Part shown: piece by piece, positions 25,855-33,939 of the stretch
Layout of the letters: each line of letters opens with the position of its first letter
Position numbering within the stretch: the first letter of the stretch is position 1
NCBI RefSeq assembly: GCF_011751885.2
Contig: NZ_CP061771.1
Coordinates: forward strand, 3,658,001 to 3,722,000
Direction of reading: 5' to 3'
Source of the DNA: Salinibacterium sp. ZJ450
GTDB taxonomy: Bacteria > Actinomycetota > Actinomycetes > Actinomycetales > Microbacteriaceae
DNA length: 64,000 nucleotides
Made by a program: the position numbers and the translations under genes
Notes under the pieces: generated by a model
Seen by the model: only the letters and a program-made list of their open reading frames with translations
Database searches by the model: none
Told to the model about the DNA's origin: nothing

Positions 25855-26367
25855 TCAAAGTCTGTCGAAGGGGATGAATTCACCACTTCGGATTAAGTAC
25901 AGATTCTCTACAATCTCGTCCGGGCACTGTGCGCTCTCTGCGTCCACCTCCGTCGCTTCGCCCAGCTGGCCGCGATAGAGGACGCAGGTGTATAGGCGAG
26001 CGTCGTCATACGACCAGCCGCCGCCGGTTTGCGCACGCTCGGCGACGATCATTCCAACCTCAACGGAAGGTCCCCGGCTTTCGAGGTCATAGACGGCGGT
26101 CCGTATTTCTCCGAGTTCTAGAAGCTCATCTCGTCTGAGCTCACGCAGGTCGAAGCCGATCTCACTGAGCTCCTCTGCTGAGATGTCCGATACTGATGGC
26201 GATTCTGCGAAGAGTGTTTGCAAGCGATCGGAAACTGCGGCAGCGCTGTCCGCCACTTTGTCGCGCGCCAAGTCCGAGGCGCTCGCGACGCATCCGCTGA
26301 GTGTTCCCACGAGTCCGATTGCGATCAGGCATCGGGTCGACCTGGCACGGGATGCGTCGCTCTTCAT
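25855..26367 (-). CDS. Lipoprotein, paralogue of 27327
   Basis: 170 residues from ATG 26367. Signal peptide ends in LVGTLSGC. The mature part has a helical SDLARDKVADSAAAVSDRLQ stretch followed by a beta-rich domain with GGGWSYDDARLYTCVLYRG and a closing AQCPDEIVENLYL. The same plan (helix, GGGLTYEQASVYACIDF, ECPQPILD) is found in the 180-aa lipoprotein at 27327, so they are diverged paralogues. Lipid-anchored outside the membrane; role unknown. Confidence 0.75.
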   Translation of the reverse strand: MKSDASRARSTRCLIAIGLVGTLSGCVASASDLARDKVADSAAAVSDRLQTLFAESPSVSDISAEELSEIGFDLRELRRDELLELGEIRTAVYDLESRGPSVEVGMIVAERAQTGGGWSYDDARLYTCVLYRGQLGEATEVDAESAQCPDEIVENLYLIRSGEFIPFDRL

Positions 26368-26624
26368 GGGCTCAGTATGCCCGCCCAGCGTTGCGCCGCT
26401 GTTCATGCGCAAAAGCGGCCCCTGAAGGGGTGACCAGTGGTCTACCCACACGATCACTGGTGACCCTCGCTTGGGTGCCCTTAGCTTCCGGGGCGCGCCC
26501 GCCATGGTGGATCAGGCTTAGATGATAAGAACTCACACAGCTGACATGGTCGGGTGATGGCTTGGGTTCCAGCGGCAGCCACCAGTTGAAACCCCTTGAC
26601 TCAGAACGCGTAGAAAGGGCGAGA

Positions 26625-27128
26625 ATGCTCACCCGGAATCTCATCCGTAGGACCAGCTTTGTCACGCTAACCGCAGCGATTGCGTTCAGCCTCGCCGCAT
26701 GCACCGCACCGGATGCCGCCCCGCAATCACCGGAGCCTGCCACTGCGGAGGCCACGCCAGAGCCAGTCGAGCGGAAGGCTGGTGAAGCGCTAATTAGCCC
26801 GGCGCACGTATGCGGCCAAGTAACGACCCTGAGAACCATGGAGTTGAACGCGGTTGACGGCCTGACCCATGGGGCGGTCACGCCCGCTGAGTACATCGAA
26901 ACCATCGACAATGTGAAGGACGGCTACCACCATGTGCTGGTCGACGACGGTGACGTCGGCAAGGCCGTAACCGCAGCGTCGGACTACTTGAAATCTGCGG
27001 AACCCGCCGCTGATGGAGAGTCGTACGACCCGAAGACCGGTGATTGGATGAAACTGGTGTCCGCCATAGGCCAGGCTTGCCTGGCGGCAGGCTCTGACCT
27101 GACAGCGCTCCACGATTTCGGCGGCTGA
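26625..27128 (+). CDS. Lipoprotein, unknown function
   Basis: 167 residues from an ATG with AAAGGG upstream. Signal ends in AFSLAAC, followed by a Pro/Glu-rich linker (PQSPEPATAEATPEPVE) and a helical domain with two Cys (AHVCGQVTTL, IGQACLAAGS). Single plus-strand gene between two related minus-strand lipoprotein genes. No known family. Confidence 0.7.
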   Translation: MLTRNLIRRTSFVTLTAAIAFSLAACTAPDAAPQSPEPATAEATPEPVERKAGEALISPAHVCGQVTTLRTMELNAVDGLTHGAVTPAEYIETIDNVKDGYHHVLVDDGDVGKAVTAASDYLKSAEPAADGESYDPKTGDWMKLVSAIGQACLAAGSDLTALHDFGG

Positions 27129-27326
27129 GCATCCGTACGGTGGGGGAATTGAGGATGCCGGTGATACTGCACATCGGCAACCGAGTTACCCAACGCGTTG
27201 AGCCCTGTTTGGCGTTCAGATCGAATACAGGCGGTTACGAGGGTGGCGCCGATAACTGAAGGACCCGCGTGCCGCTGATGGTCGCCCTAGGTCCGATCAA
27301 TTGCCTGAGTGATTTCCCGTTCCCCG

Positions 27327-27869
27327 TTACTCAAGCTGCTCGACGCTGATTTTCTCGTCACCGGGCGAAATGTCGAGTATGGGTTGAGGGCATTCGGTGT
27401 CTTCTGTGTCTACAAGCGCTTTCGTCGCGAGGTCGAACACAAAGTCGATGCACGCGTACACGCTCGCCTGCTCGTAGGTGAGTCCACCGCCGGTATCGGC
27501 GTCGGCGATGATCAGTGTCAGTAGACGCCCTTCGCCGTCTTCCTCTACGGCGCTGATTTGGTACGTCCATGTCCCCTCAAGGCGCTGCTGCCGGAGCTCG
27601 TCGTCCGACATGCCGATGAACAACGCGCCTGCCCTAAAGCCACCCGCTTCGGCGAACGGAACGAAACCTTCGGGCGGGAGTGACTGGATGTTCTCAGTGA
27701 AGGCGGTGCGCGCCTCAGTGAACTGAGCCTTTGCCTTATCGGTTGCCGCATCATTTGCATCGTTTACCGCGGTCATAGGCGAGCACGCTGCGGTGAGGAG
27801 AATGGCGGCGAGGTGCGCAGGGACCGCGAGCAGGCGTCTACGCTTTGTGTTTCGAACAGTTTGGGTCAT
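27327..27869 (-). CDS. Lipoprotein, paralogue of 25855
   Basis: 180 residues from ATG 27869. Signal peptide with lipobox LLTAAC; helical KAKAQFTEARTAFTENIQSL region, then FIGMSDDELRQQRLEGTWTY and GGGLTYEQASVYACIDF, ending CPQPILDISPGDEKISVEQ. It shares its plan with 25855-26367 and its end with the fragment at 25059, so this region once carried at least three copies. Function unknown. Confidence 0.75.
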   Translation of the reverse strand: MTQTVRNTKRRRLLAVPAHLAAILLTAACSPMTAVNDANDAATDKAKAQFTEARTAFTENIQSLPPEGFVPFAEAGGFRAGALFIGMSDDELRQQRLEGTWTYQISAVEEDGEGRLLTLIIADADTGGGLTYEQASVYACIDFVFDLATKALVDTEDTECPQPILDISPGDEKISVEQLE

Positions 27870-28069
27870 GTATCCCCTTCGATCTCGCTGCAAGCTATCG
27901 GCGTTTGAGGGCTCCTCGCAAGCCACTGTTTCTAATCCCCGTGCGCCCGGCCGAGGTCGGTCCATTGCGGTGTCTGGCGAGCCACGACGACAAGCACGAC
28001 AAGCGCCAGAGCGACAACCACCGCCATCGATCCCTGAGCTCACCGCTCATTACTCGCCGGAGTCGTGTG

Positions 28070-28270
28070 TCAGTTCTTCTGCAATGCGGCTGACCGACCG
28101 ATCACAAACCACAGGATCGGACCGATCAGCGGGAAGAAGAGAACGACTAGTACCCACAGCACTTTCGGTGTCGGCTCGGACGGGGTGTGGGCGATGCTCA
28201 CGAGCGCCCAAATCGCTAGGGCCAGTGGAACGAGCCCGAAGAACAGAAAGCCCAGCGTGAAAAGATCCAA
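28070..28270 (-). CDS. PLDc_N-type small membrane protein, 66 aa
   Basis: Two membrane helices (FTLGFLFFGLVPLALAIWALVSI and VLWVLVVLFFPLIGPILWFVIG) with the PLIGPILWF element typical of the PLDc_N small-membrane-protein family; a longer relative is at 18797. Such proteins occur in actinobacteria without a proven role. Confidence 0.75.
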   Translation of the reverse strand: MDLFTLGFLFFGLVPLALAIWALVSIAHTPSEPTPKVLWVLVVLFFPLIGPILWFVIGRSAALQKN

Positions 28271-28379
28271 GTAATCCTCCGGGAACGTTGATTACCGCGA
28301 GCGTAGCGCGAACGATGAGCTCATGGCCGGACTCTGTTCGCTTTCGCAATTCTTCGGCGGATTTTCCGCATCTCGATCC

Positions 28380-28940
28380 TTAGTGTTGCGGTGGTATCGG
28401 TGACGGGGACATGTTCTCAAGCACAGCGCCTGCTTCGTCGCCCACCGAGAGGATTGTGTGCGCGTCGAGGTTCAACGTGTCGCCGGGATGCAGGTTCCAT
28501 ACACCGCTTCGCCGTACTGAGTTCAGCGTGCTCAAGTACGCCAGGTTCACGCAGAACCGCTCAGCGACGATCGCGCCTACATCCCCGGGCGCGACAACGT
28601 AGGCGACCGGTGTGCCATTTTCGTTGTTCGTCGGCGTTCCGTTCGCGAACTCGCGGGGCCCACCATCAGACGGAATCTGCTGCTTCCACCCCACTACTTG
28701 TTCTGGGTCGTCGCGTGCGGTGAACTCCCACGGGTGGCACTCGTTGCTCGGCACAGTCGGAGGTATGAAGCTCGACTCAGGTGGCGGGGCTGGTGTTGAC
28801 GAAGCTGAGGCCGTCGGGGTCGGAGACGGTGATGCAGAGACGGTCGCAGCGGGTGTCGGCAGGACGATCGAGGTGGTTGCGCAGCCAGCAAGGACACCAA
28901 CTAGGAGCACGAAAGGTACAGCTGCCCGTCGGACGCTCAT
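28380..28940 (-). CDS. LysM-like lipoprotein
   Basis: 186 residues. Lipoprotein signal ends in GVLAGC, followed by a Ser/Thr/Pro/Ala linker (about residues 25-60) suited to the cell wall. The C-terminal part YVVAPGDVGAIVAERFCVNL...HPGDTLNL matches the LysM peptidoglycan-binding fold (YTVxxGDT...NP...I.PGQ.L). It is probably wall-associated and lipid-anchored. Monocistronic on the minus strand. Confidence 0.75.
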   Translation of the reverse strand: MSVRRAAVPFVLLVGVLAGCATTSIVLPTPAATVSASPSPTPTASASSTPAPPPESSFIPPTVPSNECHPWEFTARDDPEQVVGWKQQIPSDGGPREFANGTPTNNENGTPVAYVVAPGDVGAIVAERFCVNLAYLSTLNSVRRSGVWNLHPGDTLNLDAHTILSVGDEAGAVLENMSPSPIPPQH

Positions 28941-29251
28941 TGCTGCTCCTGCTGTTCGATGACTCTCGCCCCTCTAGTGGGCGAGTCGGTCTTTTGGTGG
29001 TTGTTACCGGTGCTGTGCGAGATCGATGAAGGAGGTTGGCGCTCCAACGGAACGTTCTTGAAGATCGCCGCGACAGCTGCCTTGAGCCGTATTCACCTCT
29101 GTAGCCTGCCCCACGCACCTACTGGCGTCAATGAGCTGCGCGACCACACGTCCGTCTGCTGGCGCGCTTCGCGCGTTTGCTGCGGCATCAGGTTCGAACG
29201 GTGCCCGTTCAGGGTCCGGTTTAGGGCCGGCGTTCTGCCAGAGACAAACCA
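28941..29251. other. Gene-free stretch before Rhs remnant 3
   Basis: A weak imperfect inverted repeat (CTCGCCC/GGGCGAG, about 28966-28985) lies just upstream of the LysM-like gene. Repeat copy 16 is at 29203. No supported gene. Confidence 0.4.
29203..29218 (+). repeat. Dispersed GCCCGTT repeat, copy 16
   Basis: GCCCGTTCAGGGTCCG, exact consensus, followed by GTTTAGGGCCGG as at copy 8. GAACGG at 29196-29201 pairs with CCGTTC to form a hairpin. It directly precedes Rhs remnant 3. Confidence 0.85.
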
Positions 29252-29720
29252 CTGCCGCCGCGACCACTCCCTTCATCCGCGATCCCGACGTAACATCGTC
29301 AGCATGAGCAGCAGCGCGGGAAGCTTCTCCTTCACCGTCGACGCCCTCGGCGCGACGGCCCTGCTCACCGACAGCGCAGAAGCCAAAGCAGCCACCTACG
29401 CCTACGACGCCTGGGGAACCATCACCATGACGGGCGCGCAGGCGGCCAACAACAAGTGGGAGTACGCCGGCGGAGACCACGACGCCGCGACCGAGTCGGC
29501 GAAACTGGGTGCCCGCCACTCCAACCCGGTGATGGGCCGATTCACCCGGGTCGATACCCAGCAGGCCAGACCCGCACCGATACCCATACGCGGGCTGCAA
29601 TCCCAGCAACGCAGGAACTGCAGCCACGGTCTGGGAATCCCTGTCGCCACAATCGGCGCAGCGTTTGCCCTTGCTGGCATCGCGTATGGCGCAGTGGCGG
29701 TGACTGGCGGACTGATCTGA
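29252..29720 (+). pseudogene. Rhs/YD-repeat core remnant 3 (several frameshifts)
   Basis: Best preserved remnant. Frame one: AATTPFIRD. Frame two, from the ATG at 29304: SSSAGSFSFTVDALGATALL, YAYDAWGTITM, NNKWEYAGGDHDAATESAKL and ARHSNPVMGRFTRVDTQQ. Frame three: PHRYPYAGCNPSNAG, the next core stretch, read after one extra base near 29570. Back in frame two: GIPVATIGAAFALAGIAYGA, the hydrophobic segment that begins Rhs tip regions, stopping at 29720. At least three frame changes show it is broken. A 146-aa membrane-protein gene follows 37 bp later. Confidence 0.85.
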
Positions 29721-29757
29721 CTCTATTCGAGTAGCTGTCAACGAGAGGAGAAACGAG

Positions 29758-30198
29758 ATGACGAAACCGCTTTGGCGGATCCCCTTTACGGGCGGCTATT
29801 GGAACGAGATCTGGGAGGGCCGACTGCTCTTGCTCGTGATGACGCCGCTCTACCTGGCGGCGGCTATCCTGGCGATTCTGGTCGTGGTGAACTTTGCGAC
29901 ACCCGCCGCCGGTGTCGTCGGCGTATTCGCGCTCACTCTTGCGGCAATACCCGCCGGAGTGAGAGCAACGGCCGCGCGGCTACAGCCCGAGAAGTATGCT
30001 CAACCGAGCTCCGTCTTTCGGGCCTTTTGGTTGTGCTTGGGATGGGCTGCCGGCGTAGCAGTTGTGGTTGGTCTTGTATGCGCTTTCGGCGGGTCCATCA
30101 GCTACATACTGCCGTGGCTATTCCTGGTTGCGCTTGCTTCGGTACCCCCGCTGACGCTGTTGTACATTGCTGCTCGACGATCCTCGGGACTCGCCTAG
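29758..30198 (+). CDS. 146-aa multi-pass membrane protein (copy of 3604)
   Basis: Begins MTKPLWRIPFTGGYW, with four membrane segments and a GAGAGGAGAAACGAG ribosome site. About 92% identical to the protein at 3604-4044. It lies directly behind the hydrophobic tail of an Rhs remnant, where an Rhs toxin tip and then its immunity gene would normally be found. The homology with the other copy continues about 90 bp past the stop and ends at repeat copy 17. Confidence 0.75.
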   Translation: MTKPLWRIPFTGGYWNEIWEGRLLLLVMTPLYLAAAILAILVVVNFATPAAGVVGVFALTLAAIPAGVRATAARLQPEKYAQPSSVFRAFWLCLGWAAGVAVVVGLVCAFGGSISYILPWLFLVALASVPPLTLLYIAARRSSGLA

Positions 30199-30286
30199 TC
30201 GTTATGTCGGCGCTGCGTTGACGTCAAGAAACGGATTCTCCCTCAGTCGCCCGAGTCGAGACACCAATCGCACCAGCCTGCCCCCT

Positions 30287-30302
30287 GCCCGTACAGGGTC
30301 CG
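30287..30302 (+). repeat. Dispersed GCCCGTT repeat, copy 17
   Basis: GCCCGTACAGGGTCCG, one mismatch. It is a double junction: homology with the unit at 3604 ends here on the left, and homology with the unit at 42612-43360 begins here on the right. Confidence 0.8.
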
Positions 30303-30421
30303 ACTTCCGATGGCGCCCACGGCGAGGTGGTACTTCCAAGCACCCACCAAATGGCTCCAATTCGGACTTGATGCTGACGATCTGGAACCACTGCACACCG
30401 ACTCTCGCGGCAAAAAAGGGC

Positions 30422-31021
30422 TTATCGCGGTAACTCGTGAGCCACGACGATGAGCACGGTGAGCGCCAGCGAAACAACGACCGCCACCGATCCCGGCACC
30501 CACCACACGACCCGGCGCCATCTCGGCGATCGAACATGCCTGAGACCGACGCCGCCGAGCAGGACGGCACCCACGCAGATGAGTGTCAGCACCGGAAGAG
30601 TCCGGTGCAGGGCCCGTCCGTATTCTTGCGCCGCAGGCAATTCCGCAGGCGGCCCACCAATCCCGCCGATGCCGATCAACCAAAGGACCACCAGAAGACC
30701 AGCCCCTAGGACAGGAATGACCAGCGCGAGTCCCAATCCGGGCAGCAGGTAACGCCCGCCCGGTAGGAGAATCAGGCACAAATATCCCGTCACGGCGACA
30801 AGGGCTCCTGCGGCGAATGCGTATGCGATGCCCAGCCACAGCCCTTCATCTATGTCACCGCCAAAGGTCATGAACTCTGACGCGCTATCGGCACCTATGG
30901 ACGCCACACCGAACGACAAAGGCACTATGCCGAGAGCAACGACGATCGTTACCGTCAACTGCGTCCCTAGCGTGGCAGCTGGGGACCAAGCAGTCTTCAC
31001 GATCGAAACTTCGTCGCTCAC
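30422..31021 (-). CDS. 199-aa multi-pass membrane protein (duplicated at 42748)
   Basis: GTG start at 31021 with GGAG 6 bp upstream; the ribosome site overlaps the stop of the small gene at 31029. About six hydrophobic segments, including GLWLGIAYAFAAGALVAVTG and YLLPGLGLALVIPVLGAGLL, and a basic RHVRSPRWRR loop before the last helix. The paralogue at 42748-43347 is about 91% identical and the downstream 135 bp are also conserved. Unknown function; could be an immunity or transport protein. Confidence 0.75.
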   Translation of the reverse strand: MSDEVSIVKTAWSPAATLGTQLTVTIVVALGIVPLSFGVASIGADSASEFMTFGGDIDEGLWLGIAYAFAAGALVAVTGYLCLILLPGGRYLLPGLGLALVIPVLGAGLLVVLWLIGIGGIGGPPAELPAAQEYGRALHRTLPVLTLICVGAVLLGGVGLRHVRSPRWRRVVWWVPGSVAVVVSLALTVLIVVAHELPR

Positions 31022-31028
31022 GTTGCTC

Positions 31029-31202
31029 CTATTCAGGGCCCCGGCTGGGGCTGACCGTCGGACCGGATGCAGCGGCCAGAGATTCGAGATGCGCCGCAGT
31101 CTGTTCTGTCGCGTCAGCTATTCGACGAAGAGCGGCAACGATGCTGATGCTTGAGAACAGGACGAGCAGAATCAGGATGACAAGCAGCCACATGGGATCC
31201 AT
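31029..31202 (-). CDS. 57-aa single-TM small protein
   Basis: Reads MDPMWLLVILILLVLFSSIS then IVAALRRIADATEQTAAHLE and ends PSRGPE. One N-terminal membrane helix and a short amphipathic tail. The stop is 7 bp before the GTG of the 199-aa gene, so the two form a minus-strand operon. The last codons and stop (CCTGAATAG) overlap a decayed GCCCGTT-type sequence (TTCAGGGCCCCG on the plus strand). Not present next to the other copy of the 199-aa gene. Confidence 0.65.
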   Translation of the reverse strand: MDPMWLLVILILLVLFSSISIVAALRRIADATEQTAAHLESLAAASGPTVSPSRGPE

Positions 31203-31262
31203 CTCGCGATCCTATCGATCGAACGCATCCGGGCCTTCCAACTGCTTCGGTGTATTGCCGGC

Positions 31263-31285
31263 GCCCGTTCGAGGTCGGAACGGGC
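31263..31285 (+). repeat. Dispersed GCCCGTT repeat, copy 18, as a perfect inverted repeat
   Basis: GCCCGTTC (31263-31270), a 7-nt spacer, then GAACGGGC (31278-31285). Repeat and reverse complement form an 8-bp stem. Confidence 0.8.
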
Positions 31286-31332
31286 ACTGAGCATACCGAC
31301 CCTGAAGACTGTTCACTTGTTATTGTCAGCCC

Positions 31333-31557
31333 ATGGCTGCGGACCAGCACGGACCGCAGCCCACAAGACAGCGCTCTACCCATCCGGCCGTATTGGTGTT
31401 GCAGCTGTCGGTGGCGCTGGTGTTCCCGCTCCCCGCTGTCGGTGCGCTACACATAGTCGGTCTTCTCCTGGTTGGGGAGGTGTGGTCACTTGTCACCGGG
31501 GACGACCTGTGGACCTTCCTCGGTAACTTGAGAGATAGAGGGGTGAAACAGCCATGA
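31333..31557 (+). CDS. 74-aa membrane protein
   Basis: A polar start (MAADQHGPQPTRQRSTHP) then one long or two close hydrophobic helices (VLVLQLSVALVFPLPAVGAL, HIVGLLLVGEVWSLV). Its stop overlaps the start of the next gene by 4 nt (ATGA at 31554), so both are translated as a pair. Family unknown. Confidence 0.6.
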   Translation: MAADQHGPQPTRQRSTHPAVLVLQLSVALVFPLPAVGALHIVGLLLVGEVWSLVTGDDLWTFLGNLRDRGVKQP

Positions 31558-31955
31558 AAAGCGAACCGACCGTCAAAGCGTCGCAGTGGGCGACGATCGC
31601 AGGCCTCGTGCTCGCCGCTATCGCTGCGCTCCTCCTCGTCGGCCACCTTGCCGTTGATCTGGTGACCACGAACGTCGATCCGAAAGACCACGTCGTCGAA
31701 GCGATCTACGAGAACGGACGGGAAACCGAGGGCGTGGACTACGTCGACGTCCTCTACAACACCCCGTACGACACCCAAGTAAGCCCTGTCGGCGTCATCA
31801 CGCTGGAACCAGGCCTGCCAATAGTTGAGGAGCATCGTGCCGTCGACGCGGTCGAACAGTGGTTCGACGAGATCCGGTACCGGTACCCGCTAGCAGTGTT
31901 CACCGTCATCGTGGAATCCGAAGACGGTGAACAGCTGCTCAAGCTGACCGGGTGA
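31554..31955 (+). CDS. 133-aa membrane-anchored protein
   Basis: N-terminal helix (WATIAGLVLAAIAALLLVGHLA) followed by an outside domain of about 95 residues that is acidic and alpha/beta in pattern (HVVEAIYENGRETEGVDYVD, AVDAVEQWFDEIRYRYPLAVF, TVIVESEDGEQLLKL). Translationally coupled to the 74-aa gene. QWATIAGL is shared with the frameshifted gene at 21973. Function unknown. Confidence 0.65.
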   Translation: MKSEPTVKASQWATIAGLVLAAIAALLLVGHLAVDLVTTNVDPKDHVVEAIYENGRETEGVDYVDVLYNTPYDTQVSPVGVITLEPGLPIVEEHRAVDAVEQWFDEIRYRYPLAVFTVIVESEDGEQLLKLTG

Positions 31956-31957
31956 GG

Positions 31958-32237
31958 CTAAGGGAGTCGCGTGTAGTTGTTTGACAGTTCTGCCACCCGG
32001 TTCACCAGGGCCCCCGCCAGGGCGCTGAGGTCGGCCGAGGCCATGTCCTGCAGCAGCACACCCCTCTGATCCAGAAAGAAGGTCCTCGCGCCGTTGAACA
32101 GAAGCCGGTCGTTGGTGTCGGCCGGCTGCTCGTATACCTGCTCAGCGATCGACAGTCCTCTCTGCACCGATTCCCATCTCAGGCGAACGAACTTGTCGTA
32201 CGAATTCTCGTCAATTGTGATGAATAATGCTCCAATA
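31958..32237 (-). pseudogene. 5'-truncated gene remnant
   Basis: The minus-strand frame reads ITIDENSYDKFVRLRWESVQ, then QPADTNDRLLFNGARTFFLD and ALAGALVNRVAELSNNYTRL to a stop at 31958. It looks like genuine protein, but there is no start codon before 32237, where a plus-strand lipoprotein gene takes over. About 90 C-terminal residues remain. Parent family not recognised. Confidence 0.5.
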
Positions 32238-32256
32238 GGTCTCGAACCATAGAAGG

Positions 32257-32634
32257 GTGGCTGCGGTGCTGACGAAACGCAGAACCACAGCAGCCATCCT
32301 GATGGCTTCGGTGATAACTCTCGGAACTGCAAGCTGTGCGGGCAGCGAGATGCCAGGCCCGACAGAGCCAGCAATCGAAGACTCAGGCGCGGTGTTCGTG
32401 ATGCCCGAAGTGACGCCACAGGCGTGCGATGACCCTGAACTTCGCGCAGCGGTCGAAGAGGCGCTCGCGTCTCCGATAGAGGGCCCACACAACGCCATGC
32501 TCGCCGACCCAGCAGAGGTCCCAGAAGATGACCGATCGTCTCAAATCGCGACATGGCAGGGGCTGTCAGCCTACGAACTGGACTACCAGCTGTGCCTCCG
32601 CCGCATGCAGTGGAACGTCCTTAGGTCTGAGTAG
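32257..32634 (+). CDS. Lipoprotein, unknown function
   Basis: 125 residues from a GTG (32257; another GTG at 32266). The signal peptide ends in LGTASC. The mature part is short and acidic with two Cys (PQACDDPELRAAVEEALA, YQLCLRRMQW). AGAAGGG lies just upstream. Similar in style to the other small lipoproteins of this region but not evidently homologous. Confidence 0.65.
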   Translation: MAAVLTKRRTTAAILMASVITLGTASCAGSEMPGPTEPAIEDSGAVFVMPEVTPQACDDPELRAAVEEALASPIEGPHNAMLADPAEVPEDDRSSQIATWQGLSAYELDYQLCLRRMQWNVLRSE

Positions 32635-32902
32635 GCGGCTGCAGGCCTTACGGTAGTTGTTCCCAGCGAGGGCATAGACGTGCGGGTCACTGTCGATGCG
32701 CATTGCGGGTACGTCGACCCCGTCGATCGGGAGGGTGACAGATTCGATGTGCCGCTCGGTCACGGGGGAATCTAGCTCGCCGGGGATGCCACCGACCACT
32801 CGTTGCTCGCGGAATTGGTTCATCAGGACGTAATCGACGTGCCCGACCAGCGTTGATTCTGGTGTTTGCCACGCGGTGTCATACGCCCACGCTCACCCGA
32901 GT
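32566..32902 (-). pseudogene. Truncated gene remnant
   Basis: Open minus-strand frame: YDTAWQTPESTLVGHVDYVL, then REQRVVGGIPGELDSPVTER and SDPHVYALAGNNYRKA. The sequence has the look of a conserved domain interior, but both ends are unrelated DNA: downstream the frame runs antisense into the lipoprotein gene and upstream there is no start before about 32902. An ATG at 32823 exists but would split the conserved part. Family not recognised. Confidence 0.45.
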
Positions 32903-32985
32903 GTGATCGGTCCGCTGCTCGGTGCTCGTCCACGTAATCGCAGTTCCTCCACAGCTGGCGGACCCAGCGCAGCTTCAGATATTCG

Positions 32986-33001
32986 TCCCGTTAGACGTCC
33001 G
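32986..33001 (+). repeat. Dispersed GCCCGTT repeat, copy 19 (decayed)
   Basis: TCCCGTTAGACGTCCG, in a 250-bp gap with no gene. Confidence 0.5.
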
Positions 33002-33152
33002 GCGATCGGGCTGAAGCTCACTCGCTGGGCCTCGTCTGTGACTTTTGGTGCCCTTTGGCGGCCTTGGGCCATTGCTACGGCCGGGATCGTTGCGCAACGA
33101 TCTGCAGTGTGGTCGTAGATCATGTTCTCCTGGACTCGAGTGCGGAGTCGGT

Positions 33153-33857
33153 CTACTGCGCTGCGATCCGGCTGACAACGAGCATGTCCGTAGCCTGCTT
33201 CTGAAAGCGGTATGGCACCGGCTGGACCTCCGCCGCGAGGCCACACTCCGGCAATTGTGCGAGCACCTGCCGCAAAAGGTCCTCCGCTGGGGCGCCTGTG
33301 TAGTCGACGAGCGGGTAAACACGCACTTCACGTGCGACGCGGGCCATTTCGAGTAGAGCGCTGACGTGGAAGTCTGTGTCCAGCCGGTCAGCATAGGTAA
33401 ACAGCAAGTGTGAGCACAGCGCGACGTCGAAACTGGCATCGGCGAATGGCAAGTCGGGTAGACCACCGGCGACGTATCGTTCGGGCTCGGCCGCCTTATG
33501 GGCGATGAAGCGTTCAGCCGCTTTGCGGCGGATGTCGGCGTGGGCGGCGGGGCTACCGTAGAACGTCCAGTCGTACCGGTCGGATCCGGCCGTCGCGTGC
33601 GCGTTTGCGCGCTCAGCCTCGGCCATCACGCGTGCACTCAGCGTGTCTGCTGGTTGGTTGTACACCGGGTCGACGGCAATAGCGTCACTGCCATCCGTGG
33701 TGAGTTCGGCGACGACGCTGGTCGCGCCGCCAGGGCAGTCGAGAATGCGTTTCTTTCGGTCGTCTGAAGTTAGGGCGAAGAACGCGCTGTATTCAGCGAG
33801 GTTACGGGCACTGATGAGGTAATCGCCGATGTTGTCAGGGTCATACGGACTGGTCAT
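33153..33857 (-). CDS. Class I SAM-dependent methyltransferase
   Basis: 234 residues; ATG 33857 with GGAGGAAAC upstream. Rossmann-type methyltransferase: motif I is RILDCPGGATSVVAELT, followed by AIAVDPVY (acidic end of beta 2), and LPDLPFADASFDVALCSHLLF (motifs around beta 4), then a helical cap and DMLVVSR at the end. It transfers a methyl group from S-adenosylmethionine; the acceptor is not evident. It is preceded by a leader peptide and attenuator (33891-33984), which suggests translation-dependent control. Confidence 0.88.
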   Translation of the reverse strand: MTSPYDPDNIGDYLISARNLAEYSAFFALTSDDRKKRILDCPGGATSVVAELTTDGSDAIAVDPVYNQPADTLSARVMAEAERANAHATAGSDRYDWTFYGSPAAHADIRRKAAERFIAHKAAEPERYVAGGLPDLPFADASFDVALCSHLLFTYADRLDTDFHVSALLEMARVAREVRVYPLVDYTGAPAEDLLRQVLAQLPECGLAAEVQPVPYRFQKQATDMLVVSRIAAQ

Positions 33858-33890
33858 GTTTCCTCCGGAGGGTTGTGTCGGAGGGCAACA

Positions 33891-33919
33891 GAAAAGACCC
33901 ACCGACTTCGGGTGGGTCT
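33891..33919 (-). terminator. Intrinsic terminator in the methyltransferase leader
   Basis: On the minus strand AGACCCACC pairs with GGTGGGTCT (33895-33919), 9 bp with a 7-nt loop, followed by TTTTC. It lies upstream of the methyltransferase ribosome site, so transcription would end before the gene unless an alternative fold forms. Confidence 0.8.
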
Positions 33920-33939
33920 GGTTGCGCAGAACGCCTGAA

